Source: an uncultured Bacilli bacterium (GTDB taxonomy: Bacteria; Bacillota_I; Bacilli_A; RF39; UBA660). From it: DNA of 42,576 nt. The stretch spans positions 1 to 42,576 of the forward strand of contig CAKOQK010000009.1 in NCBI GenBank assembly GCA_934101225.1. The letters run 5' to 3'. This document shows positions 17,309 through 25,916 of this stretch, piece by piece. How positions within the stretch are numbered: position 1 is the first letter of the stretch; every line of letters begins with the position of its first letter. Made by a program: the position numbers and the translations under genes. The notes under the pieces are model-generated. The model saw only the letters and a list, made by a program, of their open reading frames with translations, searched no databases and had not been told where the DNA came from.

Positions 17309-18164
17309 CATCATCTTTTAAATTAGGATTAAATTTTCCTTCCTTTATCATTTCTATCTCAAATTTGTAAGGAGGTTTATCCTCAATATAAGGTGTTTCT
17401 AAAATTTTAGGAACATCTTTTAATCTGGAATTATTTATTACATTCATTAAAGCATCAAACCCGATTGTACCAAAACCAAAGTTTTCATGACGATCTTTAT
17501 GGGTATTAATTTCATTTTTAGAATCATTAATATGAACACATTTAATTTTATCTATTCCTACTTGTTTATCAAATTCATCTAAATAATCATCAAAATTATT
17601 AATGTTTATTCCCGAATCATTTAAATGACAGGTATCTAAACATACTCCTATTTTATTTTTAACATTTTTAACAATATATGCTATTTCATTTAAATTACAT
17701 CCAATTTCAGTTCCTTTGCCAGCCATAGTTTCTAATAAAATAATACATTTATCATCTTCTTTGGTTATATCATTTATTGCTCTTACTATATTATCTATTG
17801 CAATTTTTCTATCTATCTTAACACTTGAACCAGGATGTAACACAAGATATTTAACTTCTAATTCTTCACATCTATCTAATTCTTTTCTTAAAAATTCCTT
17901 ACTAAATTCATATTTATGTTCATCTAAGTTATTTGCTAAATTTATAATATATGGTGCATGACAAATAACATTATTAATATCTATATTATTTTCTGCCATT
18001 ATTTTTTTAGCTTCTTCTAAATATTCTTTCTTTATTGAAGATCTAATAGTATTTTGAGGAGCACCAGTATAAAACATAAAAGTATTTGCATTATATTGGA
18101 CTGCTTCTAAAGCACTATCTAATATTTGTTTATTTTTAAAGTGTACATGTGAACCTATTATCAT
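17295..18164 (-). CDS. nfo: Endonuclease IV (AP endonuclease)
   Basis: This enzyme cuts the backbone at abasic sites during base excision repair. The 289 residues keep the family's zinc ligands: His in GSHVHF and CHAPYIINLAN, His in YLVLHPGSS, Glu in LLETMAGKGTE, Asp and His in CLDTCHLNDSG, His in KCVHINDSK, the HKDRHENFGFG segment, and Glu in PKILETPY. Length matches the family. GGTGAT lies before the ATG. Confidence 0.96.
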   Translation of the reverse strand: MIIGSHVHFKNKQILDSALEAVQYNANTFMFYTGAPQNTIRSSIKKEYLEEAKKIMAENNIDINNVICHAPYIINLANNLDEHKYEFSKEFLRKELDRCEELEVKYLVLHPGSSVKIDRKIAIDNIVRAINDITKEDDKCIILLETMAGKGTEIGCNLNEIAYIVKNVKNKIGVCLDTCHLNDSGININNFDDYLDEFDKQVGIDKIKCVHINDSKNEINTHKDRHENFGFGTIGFDALMNVINNSRLKDVPKILETPYIEDKPPYKFEIEMIKEGKFNPNLKDDVINS

Positions 18165-18189
18165 TTTTAATCACCAATAATATATTAAC

Positions 18190-18225
18190 ATAAAAAATCC
18201 AAAGTTTAAACCTTGGATTTTAATA
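18190..18225 (-). terminator. Terminator after the prepilin gene
   Basis: AAAATCCAA and TTGGATTTT form a stem around a near-palindromic GTTTAAAC loop. A T-run follows on the minus strand. Confidence 0.82.
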
Positions 18226-18243
18226 ATTAATATTTACACTTAC

Positions 18244-18771
18244 TCACTTTGTACAGTTATCTGGTGTTTTATAGGCGTTTGTTGTTAGATCCGCAGAAGT
18301 TGGTGGTGTTTTTAATGTTGCTTTGTTATTTTTTAAATTATCTTTAATTGTTTCAATATCTGCAGAAGTTACACCTCCTGCTTTATCATAAATTGTATTT
18401 GCACTTTCTGCTTTAGTAATGTTAGTAAAGCCTATTTGAAAATTATCATTATACATGCTTATTTTATATACATATTTTTCACTACTATCTTTTACATATT
18501 GCACAAAACCTTTATATTTGTTTGTATTACCATTATTTAAATAGCTAATTTCATAACAAGTTGGAACAGTGCCTCCTGCTAACTCATCTGAAGCACGTCT
18601 ACTCATTGCAGCATCAAGCATTCTATTTGCATATAATAAAAATGTTTGTTGTTTTGCTGAATTCATTGAATCCATAACATTTGGAAGTATAAGTACCATA
18701 ATTAATGCAAGTACCACGATAACAGCAAGTAATTCAACTAATGTAAAACCTTTCTTATTTAATTTTTTCAT
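18244..18771 (-). CDS. Type IV prepilin-like protein
   Basis: The 175-residue protein starts with a class 3 signal, KKLNKKGFTLVELLAVIVVL. The prepilin peptidase would cut after Gly8, leaving Phe at the mature N-terminus and Glu at +5, then the long hydrophobic assembly helix. The rest is a globular domain with two cysteines (CYEISYLNNG and a C-terminal PDNCTK) that may form a disulphide. It could be a ComGC-like competence pseudopilin, given comEA and comEC in the window, but no ATPase or platform gene lies next to it. A perfect consensus promoter precedes it. Confidence 0.88.
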   Translation of the reverse strand: MKKLNKKGFTLVELLAVIVVLALIMVLILPNVMDSMNSAKQQTFLLYANRMLDAAMSRRASDELAGGTVPTCYEISYLNNGNTNKYKGFVQYVKDSSEKYVYKISMYNDNFQIGFTNITKAESANTIYDKAGGVTSADIETIKDNLKNNKATLKTPPTSADLTTNAYKTPDNCTK

Positions 18772-18801
18772 AATCTTTCCTCTTTTCTACTTTATATTTT
18801 T

Positions 18802-18830
18802 ATTATACATAAAAGGAAAAAATATGTCAA
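18802..18830 (-). promoter_or_regulatory. Consensus SigA promoter of the prepilin gene
   Basis: On the minus strand TTGACA, exactly 17 bases, and TATAAT. This is the best consensus promoter seen in the window and suggests strong expression of the prepilin. Confidence 0.88.
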
Positions 18831-18835
18831 TTACT

Positions 18836-19057
18836 TTACTTTAATATTTTTAAAATACTATTTACAGTGTCAACTGTTTCTAAAATATTATTAGTTTTAT
18901 TTATTTTATCATTTCTTTTAAAAGTTTTATATGAATCAAAAAATTCTTTATAATAGGATGGTCCTCTATTTAAATATTTATACCAATACGAATTATTATT
19001 TATATATTCTTTTAACTTAGCATCTTCATTTATTTTGATTAATATATCTGCTCTCAT
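18836..19057 (-). CDS. ylbE: YlbE-like protein
   Basis: A 73-residue protein with the YlbE pattern INNNSYWYKYLNRGPSYY followed by FFDSYKTFKR. Its ATG overlaps the stop of the ylbD-like gene (TAATG), the same pair as in Bacillus. The function is unknown; the pair is common in spore formers. Confidence 0.75.
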   Translation of the reverse strand: MRADILIKINEDAKLKEYINNNSYWYKYLNRGPSYYKEFFDSYKTFKRNDKINKTNNILETVDTVNSILKILK

Positions 19058-19428
19058 TAATCACCAAAAAATTTATTTATAACTCTTGGTGTTTTTACAA
19101 CATCTTGAACTACATTAGAAGATGGTTTTTTAGCTGTTAACTCACTAATAACATTAATCGCTTTTTGAGCATTATTAATATATTTTTGGACATTATCAAT
19201 ATTTATATTTTTAACTAAATCAGTTAATTCCGTAATAGAAGCATTTTTTCGTTCATTTCCTTCACTATCGCTTTTCTTTTCCTTATATTTTTCCCACACA
19301 CTTTCATCCTTGCCATATAAATCATAAACCTCATAAAAATCTTGCCATGTATATTCCCTACTTTTTACGTAATCAACAAGCTCTGGTTTACTTTTAATAA
19401 ATTCTTTAAATTCTTCTTTTTTATCCAT
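19057..19428 (-). CDS. ylbD: YlbD-like putative coat protein
   Basis: The 123-residue protein matches the YlbD family, annotated as a putative spore coat protein, in its N-terminal half: FKEFIKSKPELVDYVKSR, then TWQDFYEVYDLYGKDESVW. The ATG at 19428 follows AGGTGG; the GTG four codons earlier is part of that ribosome site. The site is enclosed in a hairpin (19436..19466). It is translationally coupled to ylbE. Confidence 0.78.
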   Translation of the reverse strand: MDKKEEFKEFIKSKPELVDYVKSREYTWQDFYEVYDLYGKDESVWEKYKEKKSDSEGNERKNASITELTDLVKNINIDNVQKYINNAQKAINVISELTAKKPSSNVVQDVVKTPRVINKFFGD

Positions 19429-19435
19429 AAATAAA

Positions 19436-19466
19436 ACCACCTAATATATTATATTAATTAAGTGGT
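19436..19466 (-). terminator. Hairpin between parC and ylbD, covers ylbD ribosome site
   Basis: A 10-bp stem (ACCACTTAAT and ATTAGGTGGT, one G-T pair) with an 11-base loop, then TTTATTT. It could end parC transcription. In any read-through RNA it would pair with the AGGTGG site of ylbD and so lower its translation. Confidence 0.6.
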
Positions 19467-19475
19467 CTTATAATT

Positions 19476-21962
19476 CTATAATTTAAAGTCATCAATGAAA
19501 TTATCAATAGTTAATTCTTGATTAGTATTTTCTTCTTGTTTTACTACAAAAGAATTTTCATCTATATTTTTCATATTTTTAATAACAAATACATTACTTA
19601 CATTTAACTTAGTATAAACACTTCCTGTAGATTGGACATCCATTATTGGAATATCACTGTTTTTTAATAGATTTGTATCTTCTCCCGTAATATATCCAAT
19701 TTCATCTTTACTATTAGTTAAGAACGCAAAGGATATTTCATACTTAGTTGACTTAACTTTCTTAAGTAGGCTAGATCCTCTTTTAGCTCTTGATAGGAAA
19801 CTCAAATCTTTTAATTTAACTCTCTTAGCTGTCTTTTGATTTGTAAATACATCTAAATATTCATCACTATCATTATAAGTAGTACCTAAAACAACAAAAT
19901 CATCTTTTAAATTTATTCCCTTAACACCAGCTGCTTTAGGACTAACTATTGGCACTTCATTAACGTTATAATTTAAATAATATCCATCACTAGTAACAAT
20001 CATCACATTTTCTTTATTTAAACTAGTACTTACTATTTCATCATCATCTTTAAGTTTCATAGCAGTATATGGTTTATTATATCTTGATACTATAAAGTCA
20101 TTTAAATTACATCTCTTAACCATACCATTCTTAGTAAATATCGAAATAATCGGATTACTTTGTTCCTCATTAATAACATAGGAAGATATTACTCTATCAT
20201 CTGAAGGAATAGTTACAATATTGCTTACATGTTTTCCTAAGTCTTTCCACTTGCATACTGGTATTTCATGAATAGGAATATATAAATAATTTCCCTTAGC
20301 AGTAATAACACATAGCTTATTAATCGTATTAGTTTTATAATAAGAAATAACATAATCACCAGGTTTAACAAGAGTATCTTCATCATCAGATTTACTCTTT
20401 AAGGAAACTCTTTTAATATAACCATCTTTAGTTAAAATAACAATTACATCTTCTCTAGGAATTAATTCTTTTTCATCAATTTTTATTTCTTTAACTTCAC
20501 TTCTAATTTCTGTTTTACGAGGCATTCCATATTCTTTTTTAATTCTTCTAAGTTCTTCTTTAATAACTGCTTTTAATTTATTTTCATCGCTTAAGATTAA
20601 TCTAAGTTCATTAATAATCTTTCTTAAATTATCTAACTTTTCATTTAAAATAGTTATATCGGTATTAGTTAATCTATATAATTGTAACATAACTATTGCA
20701 GTTGCTTGTTCTTCGGTAAAATCAAACTTTTTAACTAAATTTGTAATCGCATCTGGTTTATTTTTACTTCCTCTAATACAAGCAATTACTTCATCTAAAA
20801 TACTTATAGCTTTAACTAAGCCTTCAGTTATATGCATTTCTTTTAAAGCAAAATCTAAATCAAATTTAGTTCTCTTAGTAATAACATCTTTTTGGTGTTC
20901 AATATAGGCATCAATTATTGGGATTATACCAAGTAATCTAGGTCTTCTTTTATCAATACATACCATATTGTAATTATATGTTGTTTGTAATTCAGTGTTT
21001 TTAAGTAAATATTTTAATATTAAATCTTTATTAGCACCTGCTTTAATATCAATAACTATACGAATTGAAGAATCCTTATCTGATTCATCTCTTACTTCAG
21101 CAATACCATCTATCTTTTTATCATATCTAATATCATCTATTTTTTTAACTAATAATTGTTTATTAACTTCAAAAGGAATTTCAGTAATAACTATTTGTTC
21201 TTTACCTTTATTTTTTTCAAAGGTATATTTACTAGTAACAATTAATCTGCCTCTACCGGTTTTAAATGCTTCTTTAATTCCATTAATTCCTTCAACAATT
21301 GCACCAGTTGGAAAATCAGGCCCTTTTATTATCTCAAAAATAGAATCTTCATGACAATTAGGACTATCTATTCTTTTAATAACAGCATCACATACTTCAA
21401 TTAAATTATGTGGTGGAATATTTGTTGCATATCCTGCTGAAATACCACTTGTTCCATTAACTAAAAGGTTAGGAAACTTAGCTGGTAACACAGTTGGTTC
21501 CATTAGAGTATCAGAATAGTTTGGTGCCATAACAACTGTATCTTTATCAATATCTTTAAGTAATTCTTCACTAATTTTAGCAAGTCTACATTCGGTATAA
21601 CGATAAGCAGCTGGTCCATCACCATCAATAGAACCATTATTTCCATCTACTTCGATTAAAATATGATTTTGTTTCCAACTTTGACTCATTCTAATTAAAG
21701 CTTCATAAACAGATGAATCGCCATGAGGATGATATTTACCTAGTACATTACCAACCGCATTAGCACACTTTTTAAATTGTTTATCATATGTATTTTTATC
21801 ACGATACATAGCATATATAATTCTTCTTTGAACTGGCTTTAATCCATCTCTAACATCAGGTATTGCTCTATCTTGAATTATATATTTTGAATATCTTGCA
21901 AAACGAGATCCCATTATCTCTTCTAGACTATATTCATGTATTCTTTTAAGTATCTCTTCCAT
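19476..21962 (-). CDS. parC: DNA topoisomerase IV subunit A
   Basis: This breakage-reunion subunit decatenates daughter chromosomes. The 828 residues keep the catalytic Tyr122 in AAYRYTECRL and the quinolone-region segment KYHPHGDSSVYEALIRMSQ (about 77-95, with Ser83, Ser84 and Glu87). The C-terminal beta-pinwheel has no intact GyrA box, only AKRGSSLLKK, which favours ParC over GyrA. parE is not upstream; it must lie elsewhere. The gap upstream (about 400 bases) holds a decayed plus-strand fragment. Confidence 0.9.
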   Translation of the reverse strand: MEEILKRIHEYSLEEIMGSRFARYSKYIIQDRAIPDVRDGLKPVQRRIIYAMYRDKNTYDKQFKKCANAVGNVLGKYHPHGDSSVYEALIRMSQSWKQNHILIEVDGNNGSIDGDGPAAYRYTECRLAKISEELLKDIDKDTVVMAPNYSDTLMEPTVLPAKFPNLLVNGTSGISAGYATNIPPHNLIEVCDAVIKRIDSPNCHEDSIFEIIKGPDFPTGAIVEGINGIKEAFKTGRGRLIVTSKYTFEKNKGKEQIVITEIPFEVNKQLLVKKIDDIRYDKKIDGIAEVRDESDKDSSIRIVIDIKAGANKDLILKYLLKNTELQTTYNYNMVCIDKRRPRLLGIIPIIDAYIEHQKDVITKRTKFDLDFALKEMHITEGLVKAISILDEVIACIRGSKNKPDAITNLVKKFDFTEEQATAIVMLQLYRLTNTDITILNEKLDNLRKIINELRLILSDENKLKAVIKEELRRIKKEYGMPRKTEIRSEVKEIKIDEKELIPREDVIVILTKDGYIKRVSLKSKSDDEDTLVKPGDYVISYYKTNTINKLCVITAKGNYLYIPIHEIPVCKWKDLGKHVSNIVTIPSDDRVISSYVINEEQSNPIISIFTKNGMVKRCNLNDFIVSRYNKPYTAMKLKDDDEIVSTSLNKENVMIVTSDGYYLNYNVNEVPIVSPKAAGVKGINLKDDFVVLGTTYNDSDEYLDVFTNQKTAKRVKLKDLSFLSRAKRGSSLLKKVKSTKYEISFAFLTNSKDEIGYITGEDTNLLKNSDIPIMDVQSTGSVYTKLNVSNVFVIKNMKNIDENSFVVKQEENTNQELTIDNFIDDFKL

Positions 21963-22098
21963 CTTATCAAATCCTTACATCAATTAGTATATCATATGTT
22001 TTTCATTTTTTTAAATTTTTATGTAGTAATTATTAATTTTTTTAAAAGATAAATAGAAATTTTAGTAAAATAACACTTAATTATAATATAATACACGA

Positions 22099-22224
22099 AA
22101 TGTAGAAAATCTTGGTAAAGTTCTAGTTAAAAGAGAAGCAAAAACAATTCAAAATTAAAAAGAATATGAAAAATTAAAAGCAAGGAAAAACGAAGTTAAG
22201 TTCATTTTAAACATTGCTTTTTAG
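22099..22224 (+). pseudogene. Possible decayed gene fragment in parC upstream gap
   Basis: The 407-base gap 21963..22369 has no gene. In one plus-strand frame, 42 codons read like coding sequence (GTA GAA AAT CTT GGT AAA, later GAA TAT GAA AAA TTA AAA GCA) with one internal TAA and a final TAG. It may be the relic of a small gene. I do not recognise the product and chance is not excluded in such AT-rich DNA. Confidence 0.25.
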
Positions 22225-22369
22225 ATTTCATCAATTAAATTTTTCTATCAACAAAATTTACCTTTATTGCTTATCTACATAATAATTAAAAAATATAGTT
22301 TCTAAAATATCTTAATAATTTTTTGTATGACAATCATTTAAAATTCTTTAGAATTTGTTGTAATTATAA

Positions 22370-23674
22370 TTATTGCTTACAACAATATCCTTTATTCGAA
22401 TTATTGCATAGACTATAACCATCATCACAGTTATAAACATCATAAGTTCCTATCTTACATCCACAATCTCCTCCTACGTATGAACCACTATGGCAACACT
22501 TCACTTTACCCGCATTCGAAGTACCTGATGGACAAGTATAAGGAGCAGAACAATTAGTTCCAGTCCCTTTTGTCGATTTTACAATATCAATACTACAACT
22601 ATTTTTTGAATTATATTTATCTTTAATATAATATGTATATGTTCCCAACTCCAATAAACGACTTGTTGATTTTTCACCATCATATGTACTAGACCAGCCA
22701 TAATAGCTTAAAACATTTTCGAAATTTTCAGGTGGGTTATTGTTTGCTTTTAAATACAATTGATCATCAGTGCCAACTTCAGATGTAAAAGAACAAGTAA
22801 AATCAAATTCAGGCACTTGATTTATATTAACATAAATATCTTTATATAAATCGTACTTACTGGTTCCAACTTCTATTTTTTTATTATATTTTGTAGTCCA
22901 TTCGTCTTTATAATATTCAACGCTATTATTCGGAACATCAGTTATTTTAGATATTACGTTATAACTTTTCTTGCAATAGTTACCAACACGTTCATATCCA
23001 TTTAATGAATTACATTGATCAGTACTAAATGAAAGCTCATCATTAAATGCATAATAAATATTATATGTTAAATTAGAATTTGCTTTTGTATATGATACAG
23101 CTCCTATTGATGCTTTAAATGTTTGATTTTGTAATGTTGATGCTGCATTTTGCCATATAATAATTTTATAATATTTTATGTCATTTTTTTTAAAACTACT
23201 TTCTGTACTCAATAAATAACCAGTTGTTCCTTCATGTGCTACATCCAAATTTTTTACAGTATCACTTAAAATATTGTCTGTATAATCATTATTAGAACAA
23301 GAAGAATCTTCACATTCTACAAACGCAATGCGTATATCAGTACTAGGAAGTGTACTAGTATTATATAATTCTAAATTTAAATACATTGTTAAATCAACAT
23401 TATTATTATTTGTTACAGAAAAGATATATGGTTCACAATTTAATCCTTCACTCACTGTTATTGGATAACTTTGACATAACTTTAAAGAACCACTTATTGG
23501 ATTAATATCTAAATCTACTTTCATTGATTTAACGATATTTAATGAATTTAAATCTGAAATATTTATATCAAAAACATAAAAGGCATAACCAACACCTAAA
23601 ATTATTGTAGCAAACCCTATTAAAATGGAAAACACTAACAATAATGTTTGATTTTTAAAAAAATTCTTTTTCAT
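22370..23674 (-). CDS. Camelysin/TasA-like surface protein with Cys-rich tail
   Basis: A 434-residue exported protein. It has an N-terminal hydrophobic signal/anchor (about 8-33, LVFSILIGFATIILGVGYAF). A TasA/camelysin-like beta domain follows (about 45-210), with VDLDINPISGSLKL and the late pattern SIGAVSYTKA. Next come YYAFNDELSFS-type and Ig-like parts, and a C-terminal tail of about 60 residues with about 11 cysteines, including two CC pairs. It resembles the N-termini of the two surface proteins at 36689 and 40750 in layout. The ATG at 23674 follows GGTGAT. Function is unknown; surface or matrix protein is inferred. Confidence 0.65.
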   Translation of the reverse strand: MKKNFFKNQTLLLVFSILIGFATIILGVGYAFYVFDINISDLNSLNIVKSMKVDLDINPISGSLKLCQSYPITVSEGLNCEPYIFSVTNNNNVDLTMYLNLELYNTSTLPSTDIRIAFVECEDSSCSNNDYTDNILSDTVKNLDVAHEGTTGYLLSTESSFKKNDIKYYKIIIWQNAASTLQNQTFKASIGAVSYTKANSNLTYNIYYAFNDELSFSTDQCNSLNGYERVGNYCKKSYNVISKITDVPNNSVEYYKDEWTTKYNKKIEVGTSKYDLYKDIYVNINQVPEFDFTCSFTSEVGTDDQLYLKANNNPPENFENVLSYYGWSSTYDGEKSTSRLLELGTYTYYIKDKYNSKNSCSIDIVKSTKGTGTNCSAPYTCPSGTSNAGKVKCCHSGSYVGGDCGCKIGTYDVYNCDDGYSLCNNSNKGYCCKQ

Positions 23675-23721
23675 ATCATCACCATAGTCTCTACAAAAGA
23701 ATATCATAAATTTATTTTTTT

Positions 23722-23758
23722 AACAAGAAAAAAGCAAGCATTACTTACTATAAACGCT
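23722..23758 (-). terminator. Terminator of rplU-prp-rpmA
   Basis: GTAAGCG pairs with TGCTTGC (two wobble pairs) across a 14-base loop and is followed by TTTTTT on the minus strand. It overlaps the rpmA stop. Confidence 0.7.
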
Positions 23759-24025
23759 TACTTTTTTCTTATCTTTTCCTAATCTTTCATATTTTACTAC
23801 ACCATCAATAAGTGCATATAAAGTATGATCTTTACCCATTCCAACGTTTGTTCCTGGATAGATTTTAGTACCTCTTTGACGATAAATAATATTACCTGCA
23901 ATGCAAGTTTGTCCATCTCCTAATTTAGCACCTAATCTACGACCAACAGAATCTCTACCATTTTGAGTAGAACCTTGAGCCTTAACATGAGCGAAACGTT
24001 GAATGTTTAATTTAATTAATAACAT
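23741..24025 (-). CDS. rpmA: 50S ribosomal protein L27 with cleavable N-terminus
   Basis: A 94-residue protein of the large subunit near the peptidyl-transferase centre. It begins MLLIKLNIQRFAHVK, the Firmicutes-type N-terminal extension that the protease Prp removes; cleavage after Arg-Phe would leave Ala-His at the mature end. The body has NGRDSVGRRLGAKLGDGQ and GNIIYRQRGTKIYPG. Its protease is encoded just upstream. Confidence 0.96.
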   Translation of the reverse strand: MLLIKLNIQRFAHVKAQGSTQNGRDSVGRRLGAKLGDGQTCIAGNIIYRQRGTKIYPGTNVGMGKDHTLYALIDGVVKYERLGKDKKKVSVYSK

Positions 24026-24027
24026 TT

Positions 24028-24324
24028 TTATTTCTCACTTTCTATTTCAATATTTTTTGGATAATCTTTTGCTAAATCTTTTAGCATTAATATTAAGTTA
24101 TTAAATAATTTATCAGAAATATCATTATTGTTAATTATCTCTAAATAAACTATTTTTCCATCATCTTCATACGTAAGTGATGATGAATCAACAGCACTTA
24201 TATTATTAACAGTGCATGTTATCAAACTTGATACACTAGCACAAACTATATCCTTGCCATACTCAGCATAATTAGCATGTCCTGATACTTTCATCCATTT
24301 ATTACTATAAATAACTTTTATCAT
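24028..24324 (-). CDS. prp: Prp protease processing ribosomal protein L27
   Basis: This is the cysteine protease that trims the L27 N-terminus. The 98 residues show the family active site: His in VSGHANYAEYGKD (about residue 16) and Cys in DIVCASVSSLI (about 28). It lies between rplU and rpmA, the conserved order in Firmicutes. The ATG at 24324 lies just after the rplU stop; a TTG three codons earlier is possible. Confidence 0.93.
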   Translation of the reverse strand: MIKVIYSNKWMKVSGHANYAEYGKDIVCASVSSLITCTVNNISAVDSSSLTYEDDGKIVYLEIINNNDISDKLFNNLILMLKDLAKDYPKNIEIESEK

Positions 24325-24325
24325 A

Positions 24326-24625
24326 TTAACCAACTATAGATTTAACTACTAATTTAGTATATGGTTGTCTATGTCCTTTAGTTAGACGATATTTCTTTTT
24401 AGGTCTATATTTAAACACTAAAATTTTCTTTTGTTTACCATGTTTTACTACTTCACAAACAACTTTAGCTCCTTTAACATATGGAGTTCCAGTTTTTTCA
24501 CCAACAGCAAGTACATCAGTAAAATCAATTGTAGAACCAGCTTCAGCATCTAATTTTTCTACAAAGATTTCGTCACCTTCAGCAACATAATATTGTTTAC
24601 CACCTGTAACAAATATAGCTTTCAT
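24326..24625 (-). CDS. rplU: 50S ribosomal protein L21
   Basis: A 99-residue large-subunit protein: MKAIFVTGGKQYYVAEGDEI at the start, the loop KVVCEVVKHGKQKKILVFKY and the basic end KKYRLTKGHRQPYTKLVV. The ATG at 24625 follows GGGAGG; the frame to 24640 includes only that site. It heads rplU-prp-rpmA and is preceded by the L21 leader. Confidence 0.97.
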   Translation of the reverse strand: MKAIFVTGGKQYYVAEGDEIFVEKLDAEAGSTIDFTDVLAVGEKTGTPYVKGAKVVCEVVKHGKQKKILVFKYRPKKKYRLTKGHRQPYTKLVVKSIVG

Positions 24626-24640
24626 TAATTTTCCTCCCAT

Positions 24641-24706
24641 CTTTTTTAGGACTCGCCTTTAAGGTGTGCCATGCATCTTTTTACCTTTTCAGTGCGGTTT
24701 ATAAAT
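24641..24706 (-). promoter_or_regulatory. L21 leader RNA (ribosomal protein autoregulation)
   Basis: On the minus strand the leader holds ACCGCACTGAAAAGGTA, then GATGCATGGCACACC, directly before rplU. These are the hallmark segments of the Firmicutes L21 leader, to which a product of the operon is thought to bind to repress it. Confidence 0.85.
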
Positions 24707-24779
24707 TAATTACAAACATAGTTAATATAACAAATATTTTATTTAATGTCTATAATTTTTAGTTAGTTTATAAATGATT

Positions 24780-25664
24780 TTATCTTTTAATCATTAATTT
24801 AGAGTTAAATTGTTTTATTTTTTGTTCATTTTGAAGTTTTTCTATAGCTCTTTGCATTATTTCTTGAACCCTTTGTCGAGATATTTTTAATAAATCAACA
24901 ATTTCTTTGCAATCCATTGGTTCACCTGTTTCAAAACCAAAATAATACCATAAAACTTCTTTTTGTCTATCAGTAAGATTACATTCACTAAATACACAAT
25001 TTCTAAATAATTCATTCATATATTTTTTTTCATATTCTTCAATACAATTATCTTCTTCAGGAATCTTTTCAATTAATTCATATTCCGGAATAAATTCTTC
25101 GCTTAATTCTTTATCATATATAATTTTGTTCAAAGAAATTGGGTTATCTAATAATTCTTTATATTCTACTATTTTATCTTCACTTATATTAAGTTTAGAG
25201 GCTATTTCACTATCACTTGGTTTTGTTCCATAATATGAATAGTATTTAAGAATATATTTTTTAATTTTTATGATCTCAGTTACATATCTTATAGGAACAT
25301 TAAAGTTAAAATAATTTTTAATTAAATATCTATTAATATAGCCTTCTATCCAATGTTTAGCATATGTGCTAAAGCAATATCCTTTTTTATAATCAAATTT
25401 TTCTATTGCTTTAATTAAGCCAAGACATCCTACATTAAACAATTCAGAAATATCATATACTTTATCTTTATATTTTTTAGCAATAGAAATAACTAAGCAT
25501 AAATTATGTAAAATTAGTTGTTCTCTTGCTTCAAAATCACCTTGTTCCATTGATATAAACAATTGAGTCTGTTCTTCTTTTGACAAAATATCTAATTGAT
25601 ATTCATCAATAAAGTCAATTACTAGTTTAATTTCTTTATATTTATTACTATTTGCCTTTTTCAT
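24780..25664 (-). CDS. Divergent sigma-70 family factor
   Basis: A 294-residue sigma factor. Region 2 is present (about 55-130: FEAREQLILHNLCLVISIAKK, ELFNVGCLGLIKAIEKFD, FSTYAKHWIEGYINRYL). The -10 recognition helix is unusual compared with the YARWWIRQSI of its neighbour. Region 3 lies at about 135-185, and region 4 at about 235-280 (LTDRQKEVLWYYFG, then CKEIVDLLKISRQRVQEIMQRAI). No region 1.1 is seen. The ATG at 25664 follows AAAGGTGAT. It may be an alternative or sporulation-type factor; its promoters are unknown. Confidence 0.85.
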   Translation of the reverse strand: MKKANSNKYKEIKLVIDFIDEYQLDILSKEEQTQLFISMEQGDFEAREQLILHNLCLVISIAKKYKDKVYDISELFNVGCLGLIKAIEKFDYKKGYCFSTYAKHWIEGYINRYLIKNYFNFNVPIRYVTEIIKIKKYILKYYSYYGTKPSDSEIASKLNISEDKIVEYKELLDNPISLNKIIYDKELSEEFIPEYELIEKIPEEDNCIEEYEKKYMNELFRNCVFSECNLTDRQKEVLWYYFGFETGEPMDCKEIVDLLKISRQRVQEIMQRAIEKLQNEQKIKQFNSKLMIKR

Positions 25665-25719
25665 ATAATCACCTTTTTTCATTAAAGATTATTAAATTTC
25701 TTAAAAATTCTATTATAAC

Positions 25720-25888
25720 TTAATTTTTTAAAACCCTATTTTCTAGTTGTCTAACTCTTTCTCTATTTATTTCCAAATACTTTGCTTACTTGTACTAAAG
25801 TATAGCACTTACCATCTTTAATTCCATAACGATATGCAATAATTAATTTATCTCTATTTTTTGAATCAGTATTATTCATTTTCTTCAT
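25720..25888 (-). pseudogene. Decayed sigma factor region 4
   Basis: Between the two intact sigma genes lies a fragment reading KNRDKLIIAYRYGIKDGKCY, then TLVQVSKVFGN, then after a one-base shift near 25766 NRERVRQLENRVLK and a stop. This matches sigma region 4.2 of the neighbour (YTLEEVGKNYGVTRERIRQIENKALR). The first frame stops right after the shift. It is the relic of a duplicated sigma gene. Confidence 0.7.
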
Positions 25889-25916
25889 TTAATAATATAA
25901 TATTCTGCTAATATCT

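Noticed and set aside
20995..21354. 119-codon plus-strand frame inside parC
   Set aside because: It is the mirror of conserved ParC codons and has no ribosome site or family match.
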